Positions 36,140 through 45,505 of a stretch of DNA of 64,000 nt are shown here, one piece after another. The notes beneath the pieces were generated by a model. It was not told the DNA's origin and searched no databases. It saw only the letters and a list, made by a program, of their open reading frames with translations. The stretch is taken from NCBI GenBank assembly GCA_958295785.1, contig OY282377.1, positions 3,192,385 to 3,256,384 on the forward strand, given 5' to 3'. The position numbers and the translations under genes were made by a program. Each line of letters opens with the position of its first letter. Positions within the stretch are counted from its first letter, which is position 1. The stretch is from an uncultured Latescibacterota bacterium (lineage in GTDB: Bacteria; Latescibacterota; UBA2968).

Positions 36140-39100
36140 GTGTTCACTTTACCAATGGTCAGATATGGACTGCTAATGGCATGTGTCGTCGCGCTTTGTT
36201 GCGCCGAAGCCCATGCCGAGAATCAGGTCATCCACACCGGATCAACCGGGCGCGTGTGGACCTTTTCCCGGCAAACAGATGGGATCGGCCTGACGGAATT
36301 GTGGCGCGATGAGGCGGGCGTGGAACAGTGTTTGGGTATTTTCCCCGGGCGACCAGGACAGCTTGGAAAGACGGAATCGGGACGCATTATTTATCAGTCC
36401 CCGCCGCTGGCATTGCCTGCTCCGGGCGATATTTTGAACCGCGGACACACCGTTTCGCTCGCCCCATCCAGATACTGGGAGGTGCTGTCAAGCGATGTTC
36501 TCGCGTTGAGCGATTCGGAGATCGATCAACCTGTCGTTTGGACAACTGAAACGGTCAGCGGATTAAAACCGACCGAGCCGGCCGCGGGCGAGAAAGCGAC
36601 AGTCGATCTGCACGCGGGTTTCAACGCCGCCCGCATGGCGCAGTTGAGTCTCTCGCGCTGGGAGTTCAAACAGGCAGCCACTTATTATTTTCAGGCGGCA
36701 AAATCGCTCGACAAACTGGGCAAGCGGGCGTCAAAGATGGGCCTGTCCGACGCCCCTATGCGAGACTATGTGCAGGCGTTTCAAACAGCCGCGCAGGAGA
36801 TTCGGCGGGATGGATCCCGCTGGGTGTGCCGCGATCACCTCGGGGCTATGGCCGAGTTGTTGACGGCGTATCGCAAGGCTCATCGCGGGCAAATGCCCGA
36901 TCAGCTCAAAACGCTTTGGCAATGGGCAAGTGATCGATCCTCCGCAGACGCAGAGGTGGTTTTCCGCTTGTTCCGCGCACCTAAAGACAAAAGTGATCCG
37001 CGGTCAGTCAGTTATTTTTACAGGCCCGATGCCGCGCCCGGTGAAGCGGTTGTCGTGAGTTATTTTTATCCCGGCCGTCTGGTGGAACTGGTTCGAGAGA
37101 ATGGCGGCTACCGCGTGCAAGACCGTCCCATTGGGCAAGCGCAAGTGGATTCTCTTTTGGAGATGGGCAAGACGCTTTTGGCGCGAAACCACGCGCTCGC
37201 GGTGCCGATTTTGAAAATCCTCGTGCGGGTGGCGCCCAAATTGGCGATAGGGCATTCGCTTTTGGGATACGCCCTTATGCAGGCGGGCGATGATGACCGC
37301 GCGCGCGATGCGTTTGAACGCGCCATTGACCTCGACTATCGCCTCGCCGAGGCATACAACGGGCTGGGGCTTATTTTTCGCAATCGGCGCAAGGGGATGT
37401 ACACGGCCATTCGCTATTTCAGAAAAGCCCTTCAGTGGCATCCCACGTACCTCGAAGCCCGTTTCCACATGGCGCAGACGCGGTACGACCTCAAGGAATA
37501 CGATACAAAGCGGGACCTCGACCACGTCATCGCGCTGGATCCGAATTACGCGCCGGCCTACAAGCTGCTGGGCAAGTGGTGGGAGGAACAAGAAGAAAAC
37601 GACGAACAAGCGGCGATGGCGTATGCCCGCTATGTCGCGCTCACGCCAGACGATCCCGAAGGCCGGGAACTGCTTTCGCGGGCGTATTTACGCAGCGAAA
37701 ATTTCGACCGCATCATCCATCTCTTGGAAGACCACATCCGCGAACATCCCGAAGAAATCGCTTCCCTGCCCATTTTGGCGCAGGCGTGTTTGGAACTCAA
37801 TCGCGTGAACTGGGCGCAGGCTTATTTTTTTTCTTATGTGGATCGGCTGCCCCCACAACGCCGCGCCCTGTATGAGGATATTCGATTTTTGGCATCTATT
37901 GAGGAATTGGCAGAATATACCAGCCTTGACACAGATGCGGCGCGTTCTGCATTTTTGCAACAGTTTTGGTCCCTGAAAGACCCCAACCTGATCACGGCGA
38001 TCAATGAGCGCAAGTTGGAGCACTACCGCCGGGTGTGGTACGCGCTGACAAATTTCTCAGAGGGCAAAAAGCCGTTTGATCGGCGCGGCGAAGTGTATAT
38101 CCGGTTTGGCGAACCCGATTACCGGTCGCGGTCCAACATGCTGAACCTGGATCAAAGTCTGGCGGTGCAGCGGGTGAAGGAGCGCGTGGCCCACACCCTG
38201 TTTGGCGCGCAAGCCGCGCAGCAAACGTACTTCGGTCCGGTGTATCCGGTGCGCAGCCTGCACACCAAATTGGGCGCGTCAACCCAACTCAGGGCGCAAC
38301 TTGATGCCGCATCCATGCAACAGACTATCGCACAGTCACAGGAACGGGAGCGACAGCAACTGGAGGCGGGAGATGAAGAGCGGCGTACTGTGCGTTCGGG
38401 ACAGGCAACAGCCGATGATCAGACCGGCGAGGACATCAGCACATACGAACGGCTGGCGAATACAGTGGTCAACGCCGGGAATATGGGGAGTGAATTTTTT
38501 AATCTCCAGCCGGATTTCCAGGCGGTCTCCGTACAGGAAGATGCCTCAATGGTGCGGTGGGAAACGTGGATCTATACGGATATAAACGGGGGGATCGAGA
38601 TTACTTTTACGGATGAGGCCATGACCGGCCATTTCGATTACGCACCTCCGCCTCTGGATCCCAATATCCCCATCCGCAGGCTGGCCCTGTTGAACCGGTA
38701 CAATCCCCGACGAATCACCGAGTTTGCAGCGCGGGTGACGCCCGATTATTACGTGACGCCCGAAAACACCCGGCCTCTGGAATTTTATTACGATCTGGCA
38801 GATTTTCAAGGTCGGCGCCAAGGCGTGAGCACGCTGGAAGTTTATACGGGCATCCCACACACATTCGGGCGATATTTTGCCGAAAAGAACGCCACCGAGT
38901 TGGTGGTGGAGCGCACCGTGGCGTTGTTGAACGAGCAGACCGGGGATGTGTATCGGCGCACGGGCGAGGTGCGGTATCGCAACACAGGTGACCTAACCGG
39001 AGTCCACGGGGCCTTTGTTCCCGATGTGGTGCGCCTGGAGGCACCGCCAGGATATTACAGGTTGGAAGTATATTTGCTCAACCGTCTGTCCGGCAGGCAA

Positions 39101-39589
39101 GGGCGGTATCGGCAGGTAATCGAATTGGAGAAATATCATATCAGGTCGTTGAAAGTGAGCGACTTGACGTTGGCATGGCGCGTTGCAGAGGGCGGCCCGC
39201 AGGATAAGTTCCGCAAAGGCGCGTTGCACGTCGTGCCCATGCCCACGCGAACCTATCCCAAGGGGCAGAGCATTTTTGTGTATTACGAAATCTACAATCT
39301 GAAACGCGATGCGTTTGGGCAAACGCGATACCGCGTGGAATATACCATCGCGCCAAAGGGCAAAGGCGTGGGCGGCGCCGTGTCTCGGCTGGTGCAGACG
39401 CTCAAGGGCAAACGCGGGCAGGTGTTGATGGGCTATGAGCAAGTGGGAACAATGGATTTGGAAGCGGTCTATACGGAGTTGGAATTGGGCGACCGCACGC
39501 CGGGGCGGTACGCGCTGGAGGTCAAAATAACCGATTTGAACAACAATCAGACCGCGGTTAAGGATGCCCTTTTTGTGGTGGCACAGTGA
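36140..39589 (+). CDS. Exported TPR / GWxTD-domain protein
   Basis: The protein has 1149 residues. GTG 36140 is chosen because TTGGAGG lies 6 bp before it and it opens a signal peptide (MVRYGLLMACVVALCCAEAHA); the longer ORF is read through the tandem repeat. Residues about 155-590 contain TPR-like units. A GWxTD-type segment follows near 607-665 (QQFWSLKDPN, RRVWYALTNF, DRRGEVYIRFGEPDY), with the motif itself diverged to KPFDRRG. The C-terminal 250 residues look like the beta-sandwich often paired with GWxTD. The family occurs in several FCB and Acidobacteria genomes and has no established function; a periplasmic or surface scaffold is likely. Confidence 0.75.
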   Translation: MFTLPMVRYGLLMACVVALCCAEAHAENQVIHTGSTGRVWTFSRQTDGIGLTELWRDEAGVEQCLGIFPGRPGQLGKTESGRIIYQSPPLALPAPGDILNRGHTVSLAPSRYWEVLSSDVLALSDSEIDQPVVWTTETVSGLKPTEPAAGEKATVDLHAGFNAARMAQLSLSRWEFKQAATYYFQAAKSLDKLGKRASKMGLSDAPMRDYVQAFQTAAQEIRRDGSRWVCRDHLGAMAELLTAYRKAHRGQMPDQLKTLWQWASDRSSADAEVVFRLFRAPKDKSDPRSVSYFYRPDAAPGEAVVVSYFYPGRLVELVRENGGYRVQDRPIGQAQVDSLLEMGKTLLARNHALAVPILKILVRVAPKLAIGHSLLGYALMQAGDDDRARDAFERAIDLDYRLAEAYNGLGLIFRNRRKGMYTAIRYFRKALQWHPTYLEARFHMAQTRYDLKEYDTKRDLDHVIALDPNYAPAYKLLGKWWEEQEENDEQAAMAYARYVALTPDDPEGRELLSRAYLRSENFDRIIHLLEDHIREHPEEIASLPILAQACLELNRVNWAQAYFFSYVDRLPPQRRALYEDIRFLASIEELAEYTSLDTDAARSAFLQQFWSLKDPNLITAINERKLEHYRRVWYALTNFSEGKKPFDRRGEVYIRFGEPDYRSRSNMLNLDQSLAVQRVKERVAHTLFGAQAAQQTYFGPVYPVRSLHTKLGASTQLRAQLDAASMQQTIAQSQERERQQLEAGDEERRTVRSGQATADDQTGEDISTYERLANTVVNAGNMGSEFFNLQPDFQAVSVQEDASMVRWETWIYTDINGGIEITFTDEAMTGHFDYAPPPLDPNIPIRRLALLNRYNPRRITEFAARVTPDYYVTPENTRPLEFYYDLADFQGRRQGVSTLEVYTGIPHTFGRYFAEKNATELVVERTVALLNEQTGDVYRRTGEVRYRNTGDLTGVHGAFVPDVVRLEAPPGYYRLEVYLLNRLSGRQGRYRQVIELEKYHIRSLKVSDLTLAWRVAEGGPQDKFRKGALHVVPMPTRTYPKGQSIFVYYEIYNLKRDAFGQTRYRVEYTIAPKGKGVGGAVSRLVQTLKGKRGQVLMGYEQVGTMDLEAVYTELELGDRTPGRYALEVKITDLNNNQTAVKDALFVVAQ

Positions 39590-39656
39590 GAAAAGCAGTG
39601 GTCGGTGCTCGGTGCTCAGTGGTCAATCCCCGCCTATCTATCCCAAAATTAGTGTG

Positions 39657-40158
39657 ATACCAATTTGATTTTTATTTTTCCGTATCCTGCCTCCCATCAG
39701 GGAGAAATGAGAAATGAGGAATGAGGAATGAGGAATGAGGAATGGGGAACAGACGTTCCGTATCATGCGTTGCTTGTCTAAAGCGTTTGGCCCTACAGCG
39801 TCGTTTGTTGCCTTTGATGCCTTCGGCGACCTACTTTTTTTTAACAGCAAAAAAAAGTAGGCGAGCGGGGTACAACTGCCCCAGCAGTTCAAAAATGCCG
39901 CTCTCAAACGCCGAGGGGTGCTCTGCACAGCGCAAATCGCTTTTGTAACAGGACGACATGCGTTGGCCTGCGAAGGAAGTTGCAAGATGGCTGTTGGTTG
40001 CGAGACGGCCTTGCGCGCTGTGCGTGATGGCTTTTTTCGATGGTCTTTTGGGATGGCCTTGTTGCAATGACTTCTTTGACGTACTGCGTAACGGCAAGGG
40101 GATTGCTTGATGGCAACATATCGCATCACATGAGGACAACAGAAAATCAATTTGGTAT
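39657..40158. mobile_element. Dispersed TIR element, copy B (502 bp, fullest copy)
   Basis: The termini ATACCAATTTGATTTT and AAAATCAATTTGGTAT are inverted repeats with 15 of 16 matches. Compared with copy A it carries extra GAGGAATGAG satellite units near 39715-39740 and a small insertion of the GGGGTACAACTG repeat at about 39863-39889. The hairpin at 39830-39861 has a 13-bp perfect stem. It lies between the GWxTD gene and the cyclo-ligase gene and holds no convincing ORF. Confidence 0.75.
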
Positions 40159-40256
40159 TATCCGTAGTTGCTTTTTGCCTTTCTTCGTACCCGTGAACTG
40201 CTATCGCAATTGTACCCCGCGCGTGTCCTCTTACCGCTAACCGCTGACGATGCCCC

Positions 40257-40814
40257 ATGACCAAACAGAATCTAAAACGCCCCCTGCACGCCGCACGCAT
40301 CCAACTGCCCGAGCGCGTGGTTCGAAAAAAAAGTCTGCGTATTCACCGCCATCTGATCCACATGCCCGCGTACCGAGTTGCACAGCGCGTCGCGTGTTAT
40401 GTTTCGGTGAAAAATGAAGTGGATACCAAAACACTGATCCGCACAGCACTCGGCAGCGGAAAACGAGTGGGCGTTCCCATTACACGGGCGAATGGCGCAA
40501 TGGATTTTCAAGCGATTGCGGGATTGAATGAATTGCGTACCGCACACAATGGCTTGCGCGAACCCGTGCCAAATCCCCAGTTGGTTTTGTCACCCCATAC
40601 CCTTGATGCAATCCTCATCCCCGGCATCGCTTTTGATCGCTTGGGGCATCGCATTGGATCGGGCAAAGGCTACTACGACCGATTTCTGACACGGACCAAA
40701 GCCATTCGCATCGGCCTGTCTTATGCCTTTCAGATTATAGACCGCGTACCCGCCGAACCGCACGATGTGAAGATGGATTTCATTGTAACCGAAAGCGAAA
40801 TGATTGAAATTTAG
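40257..40814 (+). CDS. 5-formyltetrahydrofolate cyclo-ligase
   Basis: This 185-residue enzyme (family length 180-200) converts 5-formyl-THF to 5,10-methenyl-THF with ATP. The diagnostic block PGIAFDRLGHRIGSGKGYYDRFL lies near residues 120-143, with VPAEPHDVKMDFIVTE close to the C-terminus. The N-terminal Arg/Lys-rich helix is normal for the family. The ATG has no strong Shine-Dalgarno sequence; the preceding DNA is repeat-derived. Part of one-carbon metabolism. Confidence 0.9.
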   Translation: MTKQNLKRPLHAARIQLPERVVRKKSLRIHRHLIHMPAYRVAQRVACYVSVKNEVDTKTLIRTALGSGKRVGVPITRANGAMDFQAIAGLNELRTAHNGLREPVPNPQLVLSPHTLDAILIPGIAFDRLGHRIGSGKGYYDRFLTRTKAIRIGLSYAFQIIDRVPAEPHDVKMDFIVTESEMIEI

Positions 40815-40867
40815 CACAGTACACGACAAAACGCACAGCCACAGCCTACAACAAAAGGAGAGATCGC

Positions 40868-41656
40868 ATGCCAAAACTCCTATCACCGGCGCAATTGCGC
40901 GAAGTCCTCGCACGGCATCGAGCGTGGATTGCGTCAAATGGCGCGGCGGGTGAACGCGCTGACTTGGCGGGGACAAATCTAAACCGCGCCGAATTGCAAC
41001 ATGCCCTCTTGCAAGATGCCGATATGCGCGAGGCCATTCTCAGTGGCGCGCAGTTGCGAGGGGCGAATTTGTCCGGGGCCAACTTGCAGCGCGTGCGTTT
41101 TTTGCAGGCCAATTTGAGCGATGCGAACCTCGAAGGCGCGGATCTCAGCGGGGCGTTCTTGCAAAATGCGATCCTCACCAAAGCCAATCTGAAAGGCGCG
41201 CTGGCAACACCGGCAGATCTGGAATTGGCAGATCTCAGCGGCGCGAACCTCGAAGGCGCGAATTTTGAGGGAGCAAAACTGGCCGGGTGCAATTTGCGCG
41301 GCGCGAAATGCAAAAACGCGAATTTTTACAAGGCCAATTTGTCGGAAACCATCTTGGTCAATGTGGATTTTGAAAACGCCATTTTGCGGACCACCGACAT
41401 CAGAAAATCGGATTTGACAGACGCCAATTTGAACCGGGCCAACCTGCAAAGTGCCAAACTCCAAGAGGCCGACCTCGTCAAAGTCGATTTGCGAAACGCC
41501 AACCTCCAGCGCGCCCGCATGCAAAAAACCGACCTCTACAAAGCCCAATTCGACAATGCCGACATGCGCGGCGCGGATATTCGGGACGCCGTTGGTTTTT
41601 CACAAAAACACTTGGATGTGGTGCGATGGGATGAGAAGACAAAATTGAGAGATTGA
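40868..41656 (+). CDS. Pentapeptide-repeat protein
   Basis: This 262-residue protein starts behind AAAGGAGAG. After 30 residues come about 40 tandem A(D/N)Lxx pentapeptides (e.g. ANLSDANLEGADLSGAFLQN), which build a right-handed square beta-helix. One interruption occurs near CNLRGAKCKNANF. There is no signal peptide or membrane span. Some such proteins mimic DNA and protect gyrase, but most have no known role and nothing nearby gives a clue. Confidence 0.9.
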   Translation: MPKLLSPAQLREVLARHRAWIASNGAAGERADLAGTNLNRAELQHALLQDADMREAILSGAQLRGANLSGANLQRVRFLQANLSDANLEGADLSGAFLQNAILTKANLKGALATPADLELADLSGANLEGANFEGAKLAGCNLRGAKCKNANFYKANLSETILVNVDFENAILRTTDIRKSDLTDANLNRANLQSAKLQEADLVKVDLRNANLQRARMQKTDLYKAQFDNADMRGADIRDAVGFSQKHLDVVRWDEKTKLRD

Positions 41657-41702
41657 GCCAGCCTTAAGCGAGAAGGCCAACGGAATGAAACCCACACTCA
41701 TG

Positions 41703-41739
41703 AATAAAAAAAGCAGGTGGTCAAATAACCACCTGCTTT
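41703..41739 (-). terminator. Intrinsic terminator of glnA
   Basis: A perfect 12-bp stem, AAAGCAGGTGGT / ACCACCTGCTTT, with a 6-nt loop is followed on the minus strand by a T-run (AAAAAAA at 41704-41712 on the plus strand). It lies 28 bp beyond the glnA stop. It may also stop transcription from the pentapeptide gene. Confidence 0.85.
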
Positions 41740-41767
41740 GTGCATGTACCGAAAAATCGCTTACACG

Positions 41768-43186
41768 TTACACGTCAAAGTAAAGTGCAAATTCGTGGGG
41801 ATGGGGACGCTGATTGATCGCGTCAACCTCATTCTCGCGCTTGTATTCGATCCACGTTTCAATCACATCCTCTGTAAAAACATCGCCCTTGAGCAAGAAA
41901 TCGTGATCCGCTTCCAGAGCGTCCAAAGCATCGGCCAGCGATGCGGGCGTCTGCGGAATGGATGCGGCTTCTTCGGGCTCGAGGTCATAGAGGTTTTTGT
42001 CGAGGGGGTCGCCCGGATCAATTTTATTTTGAATGCCGTCCAGCCCGGCCATCAACATCGCCGCGAAAGCCAGATAGGGATTGGCACTCGGGTCTGGGCA
42101 ACGAAACTCCATCCGCTTGGCTTTGGGACTTTGAGAATACATTGGGATACGCACCGAAGCACTGCGGTTGCGCTGCGAATAAGCCAAGTTGACCGGCGCT
42201 TCGTACCCGGGCACCAACCGCTTGAACGAATTGGTGGTGGGGTTGGTCAATGCAATCAGCGCGTTTGCGTGTTTGAGCGTGCCGCCGATATAGTGGAGGG
42301 CGGTCTCGCTGAGGCCCGCATACCCGGATCCGGCAAAGAGCGGCTCATCGCCTCTCCAGATGCTCTGGTGCGTGTGCATGCCCGTGCCATTGTCTTCAAA
42401 AAGGGGCTTGGGCATAAAGGTGGCGGTTTTGCCGTGTTTGTGCGCCACGTTTTTGACAATGTATTTGTACAGCGTCATTTTGTCGGCGCATTCGACCATT
42501 GGGCAGAACCGAATGTCGATCTCGCCCTGACCGCCGGTTGCCACTTCGTGGTGATGCACTTCGACGTCAATGCCCACATCTACCATTGTCAGCACCATTT
42601 CCGTGCGGATGTTTTGCAGGGTATCGTGGGGTGGCACCGGGAAATAGCCCTCTTTGTGCCGGGGCTTATACCCCAAGTTGGGGCCTTCATCTCTGCCCGA
42701 ATTCCAATAGCCCTCAATGGAATCTACGCTGTGAAAGGCGTGGTTTGACCCTTCGCCAAAGCGCACATCGTCAAAAACAAAAAATTCGGCTTCGGGGCCA
42801 AAATACGCCGTATCGCCAATGCCTGTGGACTGCAAATAGGCTTGGGCTTTTTTGGCAACTGAGCGCGGATCGCGCGAATAGCCGCTCTTGGTAATGGGGT
42901 CGGCAATGTCGCAGATCATCACCAGCGTTTTTTCTTCCAAAAACGGATCGATAAATGCCGTTGAGGCATCGGGCATCACGAGCATATCCGATTCGTTGAT
43001 GGCCTGCCAGCCGCGAATGCTGGAGCCGTCGAAACCGAGTCCATCTTCAAAGGTCTCTTCTTCGACTTCAGAGGACAGGATCGTAAAATGCTGCCAATGT
43101 CCGGGAAAATCGGTAAAGCGCATGTCAACGACTTTAATGCCCTGATCATTGAGCATTGCGAGGACATCTTGTGGCGTTTTGGCCAT
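41768..43186 (-). CDS. glnA: Type I glutamine synthetase
   Basis: This 472-residue enzyme joins ammonia to glutamate using [23 protein letters not shown], the [15 protein letters not shown] metal/substrate segment, the [11 protein letters not shown] loop and NRSASVRIP are all intact. NLYDLEPEE near residue 400 matches the adenylylation-site context of the I-beta subclass, so activity may be controlled by GlnE-type adenylylation. A Shine-Dalgarno sequence (AAAGGAG) precedes the ATG, and two short palindromes lie upstream. It is transcribed alone on the minus strand. Confidence 0.95.
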   Translation of the reverse strand: MAKTPQDVLAMLNDQGIKVVDMRFTDFPGHWQHFTILSSEVEEETFEDGLGFDGSSIRGWQAINESDMLVMPDASTAFIDPFLEEKTLVMICDIADPITKSGYSRDPRSVAKKAQAYLQSTGIGDTAYFGPEAEFFVFDDVRFGEGSNHAFHSVDSIEGYWNSGRDEGPNLGYKPRHKEGYFPVPPHDTLQNIRTEMVLTMVDVGIDVEVHHHEVATGGQGEIDIRFCPMVECADKMTLYKYIVKNVAHKHGKTATFMPKPLFEDNGTGMHTHQSIWRGDEPLFAGSGYAGLSETALHYIGGTLKHANALIALTNPTTNSFKRLVPGYEAPVNLAYSQRNRSASVRIPMYSQSPKAKRMEFRCPDPSANPYLAFAAMLMAGLDGIQNKIDPGDPLDKNLYDLEPEEAASIPQTPASLADALDALEADHDFLLKGDVFTEDVIETWIEYKRENEVDAINQRPHPHEFALYFDV

Positions 43187-43279
43187 ATTCTGCTCCTTTC
43201 ATTTTGAGAAAAGTGGCCTGTGATTGATGAAGATATGCAGCGGATCGGTGACATTTTTCGATCCAACATATCGACAGGA

Positions 43280-43328
43280 AATATAGACAACGTCTATTTC
43301 AACACAATTTCTGGCGTATTAAATACGC
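43280..43328 (-). promoter_or_regulatory. Possible glnA promoter with two palindromic operators
   Basis: On the minus strand TTGTGT (43302-43307), a 16-bp spacer and TATATT (43280-43285) form a plausible promoter. The perfect palindromes ATAGAC-AAC-GTCTAT (43283-43297) and GCGTATT-A-AATACGC (43314-43328) overlap or abut it and could bind a regulator. No sigma54 GG-N10-GC element was noticed. Confidence 0.35.
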
Positions 43329-43351
43329 ATTACACGGCGAATTGGCGGAAC

Positions 43352-43401
43352 GGGGTACTACTGGCCGGTGAACGGGCTTGAGAGGCAGCCCGTTGTACCC
43401 C
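43352..43401. repeat. GGGGTACAAC-type inverted repeat, copy 2
   Basis: Reverse complement of 2285-2334 with two mismatches (GGGGTACTAC at its left end). The similarity continues into the CATTGCTCAAG flank. Confidence 0.75.
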
Positions 43402-43731
43402 ATTGCTCAAGCCAGTTCATCAGCGAAGGGCGTCGGGTTTTGGGGGCTGTTGGGTGGCCCTCTCACTCGTGGATGGGTGGTTGGGGACTGACCACTGATC
43501 ACCGACCACTTGGTGGTGTGGTTGTGCGGGGTCGGGGTTTGTCTATTCTGCAAGCGGAGTTTATTATAGACATTTCTCCAAAAGTTGCAAGACAATTTTT
43601 GGTTTCCTCTAAAAAGGCGGTTGTTTTTCAACAAAAAATACGCTATACTTTTCGGGAACAAAGCGCGAGGTTGTGTGTAATATCCCAATAATGCAATGTC
43701 GCGCTCCATCACCTTTTCTAAGGAGGGTTTT
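43402..43731. other. Gene-free stretch before the CxxCH/dockerin gene
   Basis: It holds CTGACCACTGATCACCGACCAC-like satellite near 43485-43512 and an AT-rich region from about 43560. No convincing ORF or clear promoter was seen. Confidence 0.5.
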
Positions 43732-45366
43732 ATGTCGAAGTTCGATTCTCGCAGGTTGCTGGTTGTTCTGATCATCGCATTGATGGGATGGAGCGGCCCG
43801 GCCGATGCGCGTCGTGTCCGCGTCGGTCAACTTCCGAATGGCAGCAAGTTCCGCTGTGCTTCGTGTCATGTAGATTCAAGCGGGGGTGGTACATTGACCG
43901 CTTTTGGCGATGAGATCAACAAAAATTATCTGACGCAGAGTGGTAGCCGCGGTCGCGTCACCTGGAATGCCATGCTTGCGATGCTCGACTCAGATGGCGA
44001 TGGCGTGTCCAATGGTCGAGAACTGGGCGACCCGGATGGCGATGGGGAAATTGATCCGAGCATTGAGGCGACAAATCCCGGCGATGCAGGTGATTTTGTG
44101 CAACAACCTCCTCCCAGCGTTGGCCCCCCTGCGGTGACTTCGCTCGTCATTGGCGGCGTCACACTCGAAGAAAATGCAAATAATCCGCCCGTGCCGAGTG
44201 GGATGCAATCGTTTGAAGTCACATTTGATAAGCCCTTGCACGCAATTCGGGACTCGGCTGGAGACATTGATGTACCCGTGATGATATATCCCTTGCCCGA
44301 GAATCCAGCAGCGTGGGTCATCAGCGCGGATAGCCTGAAACTAACGGCAACCGTTCAATTGCCCGAAAATGCGACCTATCAGCTAATCGTTGGCAATCCG
44401 TCCGCGCAGCAACAGTACTTTTTTGGCACGGTGGCATTGTCAGATGCCGTTGTTTCCGGGAGGGCGATGTTGCCCGCGGGCGTTAAGCTGGGCGATGAAC
44501 TGGGTTCGGCGGTGCTGATAGATGCTGACAGGTATTCAACTCTTCTATCTATGGATGGCGGCAGTGATGACCCGTTGCAATACCTGGCGGCCATTGTTCG
44601 CATTGCCCCTTTCGATATCCTCGAATCGCTTCCCGAACAACTCGCGTTTGAGTTGAAACATGTGCCCGATGGGTCCTATATCTTGGCTCTGAATCAAAGT
44701 GCGGTTGATGCAAATGGAGACTCCGTTGACCTATCTGCCCTTGTGGGCCTCAATGCACTGGGGGTTGATTCCGACAACTTGATTCGCGTCGAGAACGGTA
44801 CAAGCGCGACCGCTTTGCAAGTCGCGTTGCAAGAAGCGGTCGAGCCGGAAGCAATTAGCAACATCCCACAGGTGCGCGTCGACCGCATAGACGCTGAAAA
44901 AAATCTGTTTTTCGTTCAAAGCGATGGGCGACAAGTGAGCGTTTTGGTCACTGTTCCAACGCCGGGGGATACCACTTCCGCAGGGACTTTGTTGGTCATG
45001 ATAAATGACGCATCGTTTGATGATCCCGACGAGATCTTGTCACTTCTTAGGTCAGGCATGATACCTGCTGGCATTCCCTTTTTCCAGTTTAACCAGCTTA
45101 TGGTAGGAGATACGGTCTCCATTCTCGGATTGCCCAGTTCCGATAACGCGATTCAAGCGTTGTTCATCGTGCGCCATGAATCGTCTGCCATCATTGGCGA
45201 TTTGAATGGCGATAAGATGGTTACTTTCCAAGACTTCCTGCTCTTTGCCGCAGCCTTTGGCAAGGGCGTGGGCGATGAGGGCTACAATCCCAAGGCCGAT
45301 TTGAATGGCGATGAGATGGTTAATTTCCAAGACTTCCTGATCTTTGTCGATAACTTTGAGAATTAG
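43732..45366 (+). CDS. Secreted protein with one CxxCH motif, Ca-binding-like repeats and dockerin-like tail
   Basis: The protein has 544 residues; ATG 43732 follows AAGGAGGG and opens a signal peptide (LLVVLIIALMGWSGPADA). A single CASCH motif (42-46) near the mature N-terminus could carry covalent heme c. It is followed by DSDGDGVSNGRELGDPDGDG, a calcium-binding-like loop. The middle has no recognised domain. The last 60 residues hold two dockerin-like units (DLNGDKMVTFQDFLLF and DLNGDEMVNFQDFLIF) that are almost identical at DNA level. In cellulosomes dockerins bind cohesins; in this group such tails are common but partners are unproven. A terminator follows. Confidence 0.75.
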   Translation: MSKFDSRRLLVVLIIALMGWSGPADARRVRVGQLPNGSKFRCASCHVDSSGGGTLTAFGDEINKNYLTQSGSRGRVTWNAMLAMLDSDGDGVSNGRELGDPDGDGEIDPSIEATNPGDAGDFVQQPPPSVGPPAVTSLVIGGVTLEENANNPPVPSGMQSFEVTFDKPLHAIRDSAGDIDVPVMIYPLPENPAAWVISADSLKLTATVQLPENATYQLIVGNPSAQQQYFFGTVALSDAVVSGRAMLPAGVKLGDELGSAVLIDADRYSTLLSMDGGSDDPLQYLAAIVRIAPFDILESLPEQLAFELKHVPDGSYILALNQSAVDANGDSVDLSALVGLNALGVDSDNLIRVENGTSATALQVALQEAVEPEAISNIPQVRVDRIDAEKNLFFVQSDGRQVSVLVTVPTPGDTTSAGTLLVMINDASFDDPDEILSLLRSGMIPAGIPFFQFNQLMVGDTVSILGLPSSDNAIQALFIVRHESSAIIGDLNGDKMVTFQDFLLFAAAFGKGVGDEGYNPKADLNGDEMVNFQDFLIFVDNFEN

Positions 45367-45386
45367 GCGCGCTATCGCAGATTGGA

Positions 45387-45424
45387 AACAGGTTGGCAAA
45401 GCGAGTCGGCCAGCCTGTTTTTTT
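45387..45424 (+). terminator. Intrinsic terminator after the CxxCH/dockerin gene
   Basis: AACAGG-T-TGGC pairs with GCCA-G-CCTGTT around a loop of about 10 nt, followed by TTTTTTT. It starts 21 bp after the stop codon. Confidence 0.85.
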
Positions 45425-45457
45425 GCCAAGCGATACTTCGCTCAATGGCCTATGGGC

Positions 45458-45486
45458 TTGACAAATTTTCTCCCCTTTCATTTATT
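45458..45486 (+). promoter_or_regulatory. Sigma70-type promoter of hrcA-grpE-dnaJ
   Basis: Consensus TTGACA at 45458-45463, a 17-bp spacer and TTTATT at 45481-45486, located 20 bp before hrcA. No CIRCE inverted repeat (TTAGCACTC-N9-GAGTGCTAA) is visible here. Confidence 0.55.
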
Positions 45487-45505
45487 TTTAGAAAGGGCAC
45501 ATCCT

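Noticed and set aside
45366-45505. CIRCE operator before hrcA
   Set aside because: The inverted repeat seen here is a terminator with a T-run and does not match TTAGCACTC-N9-GAGTGCTAA.
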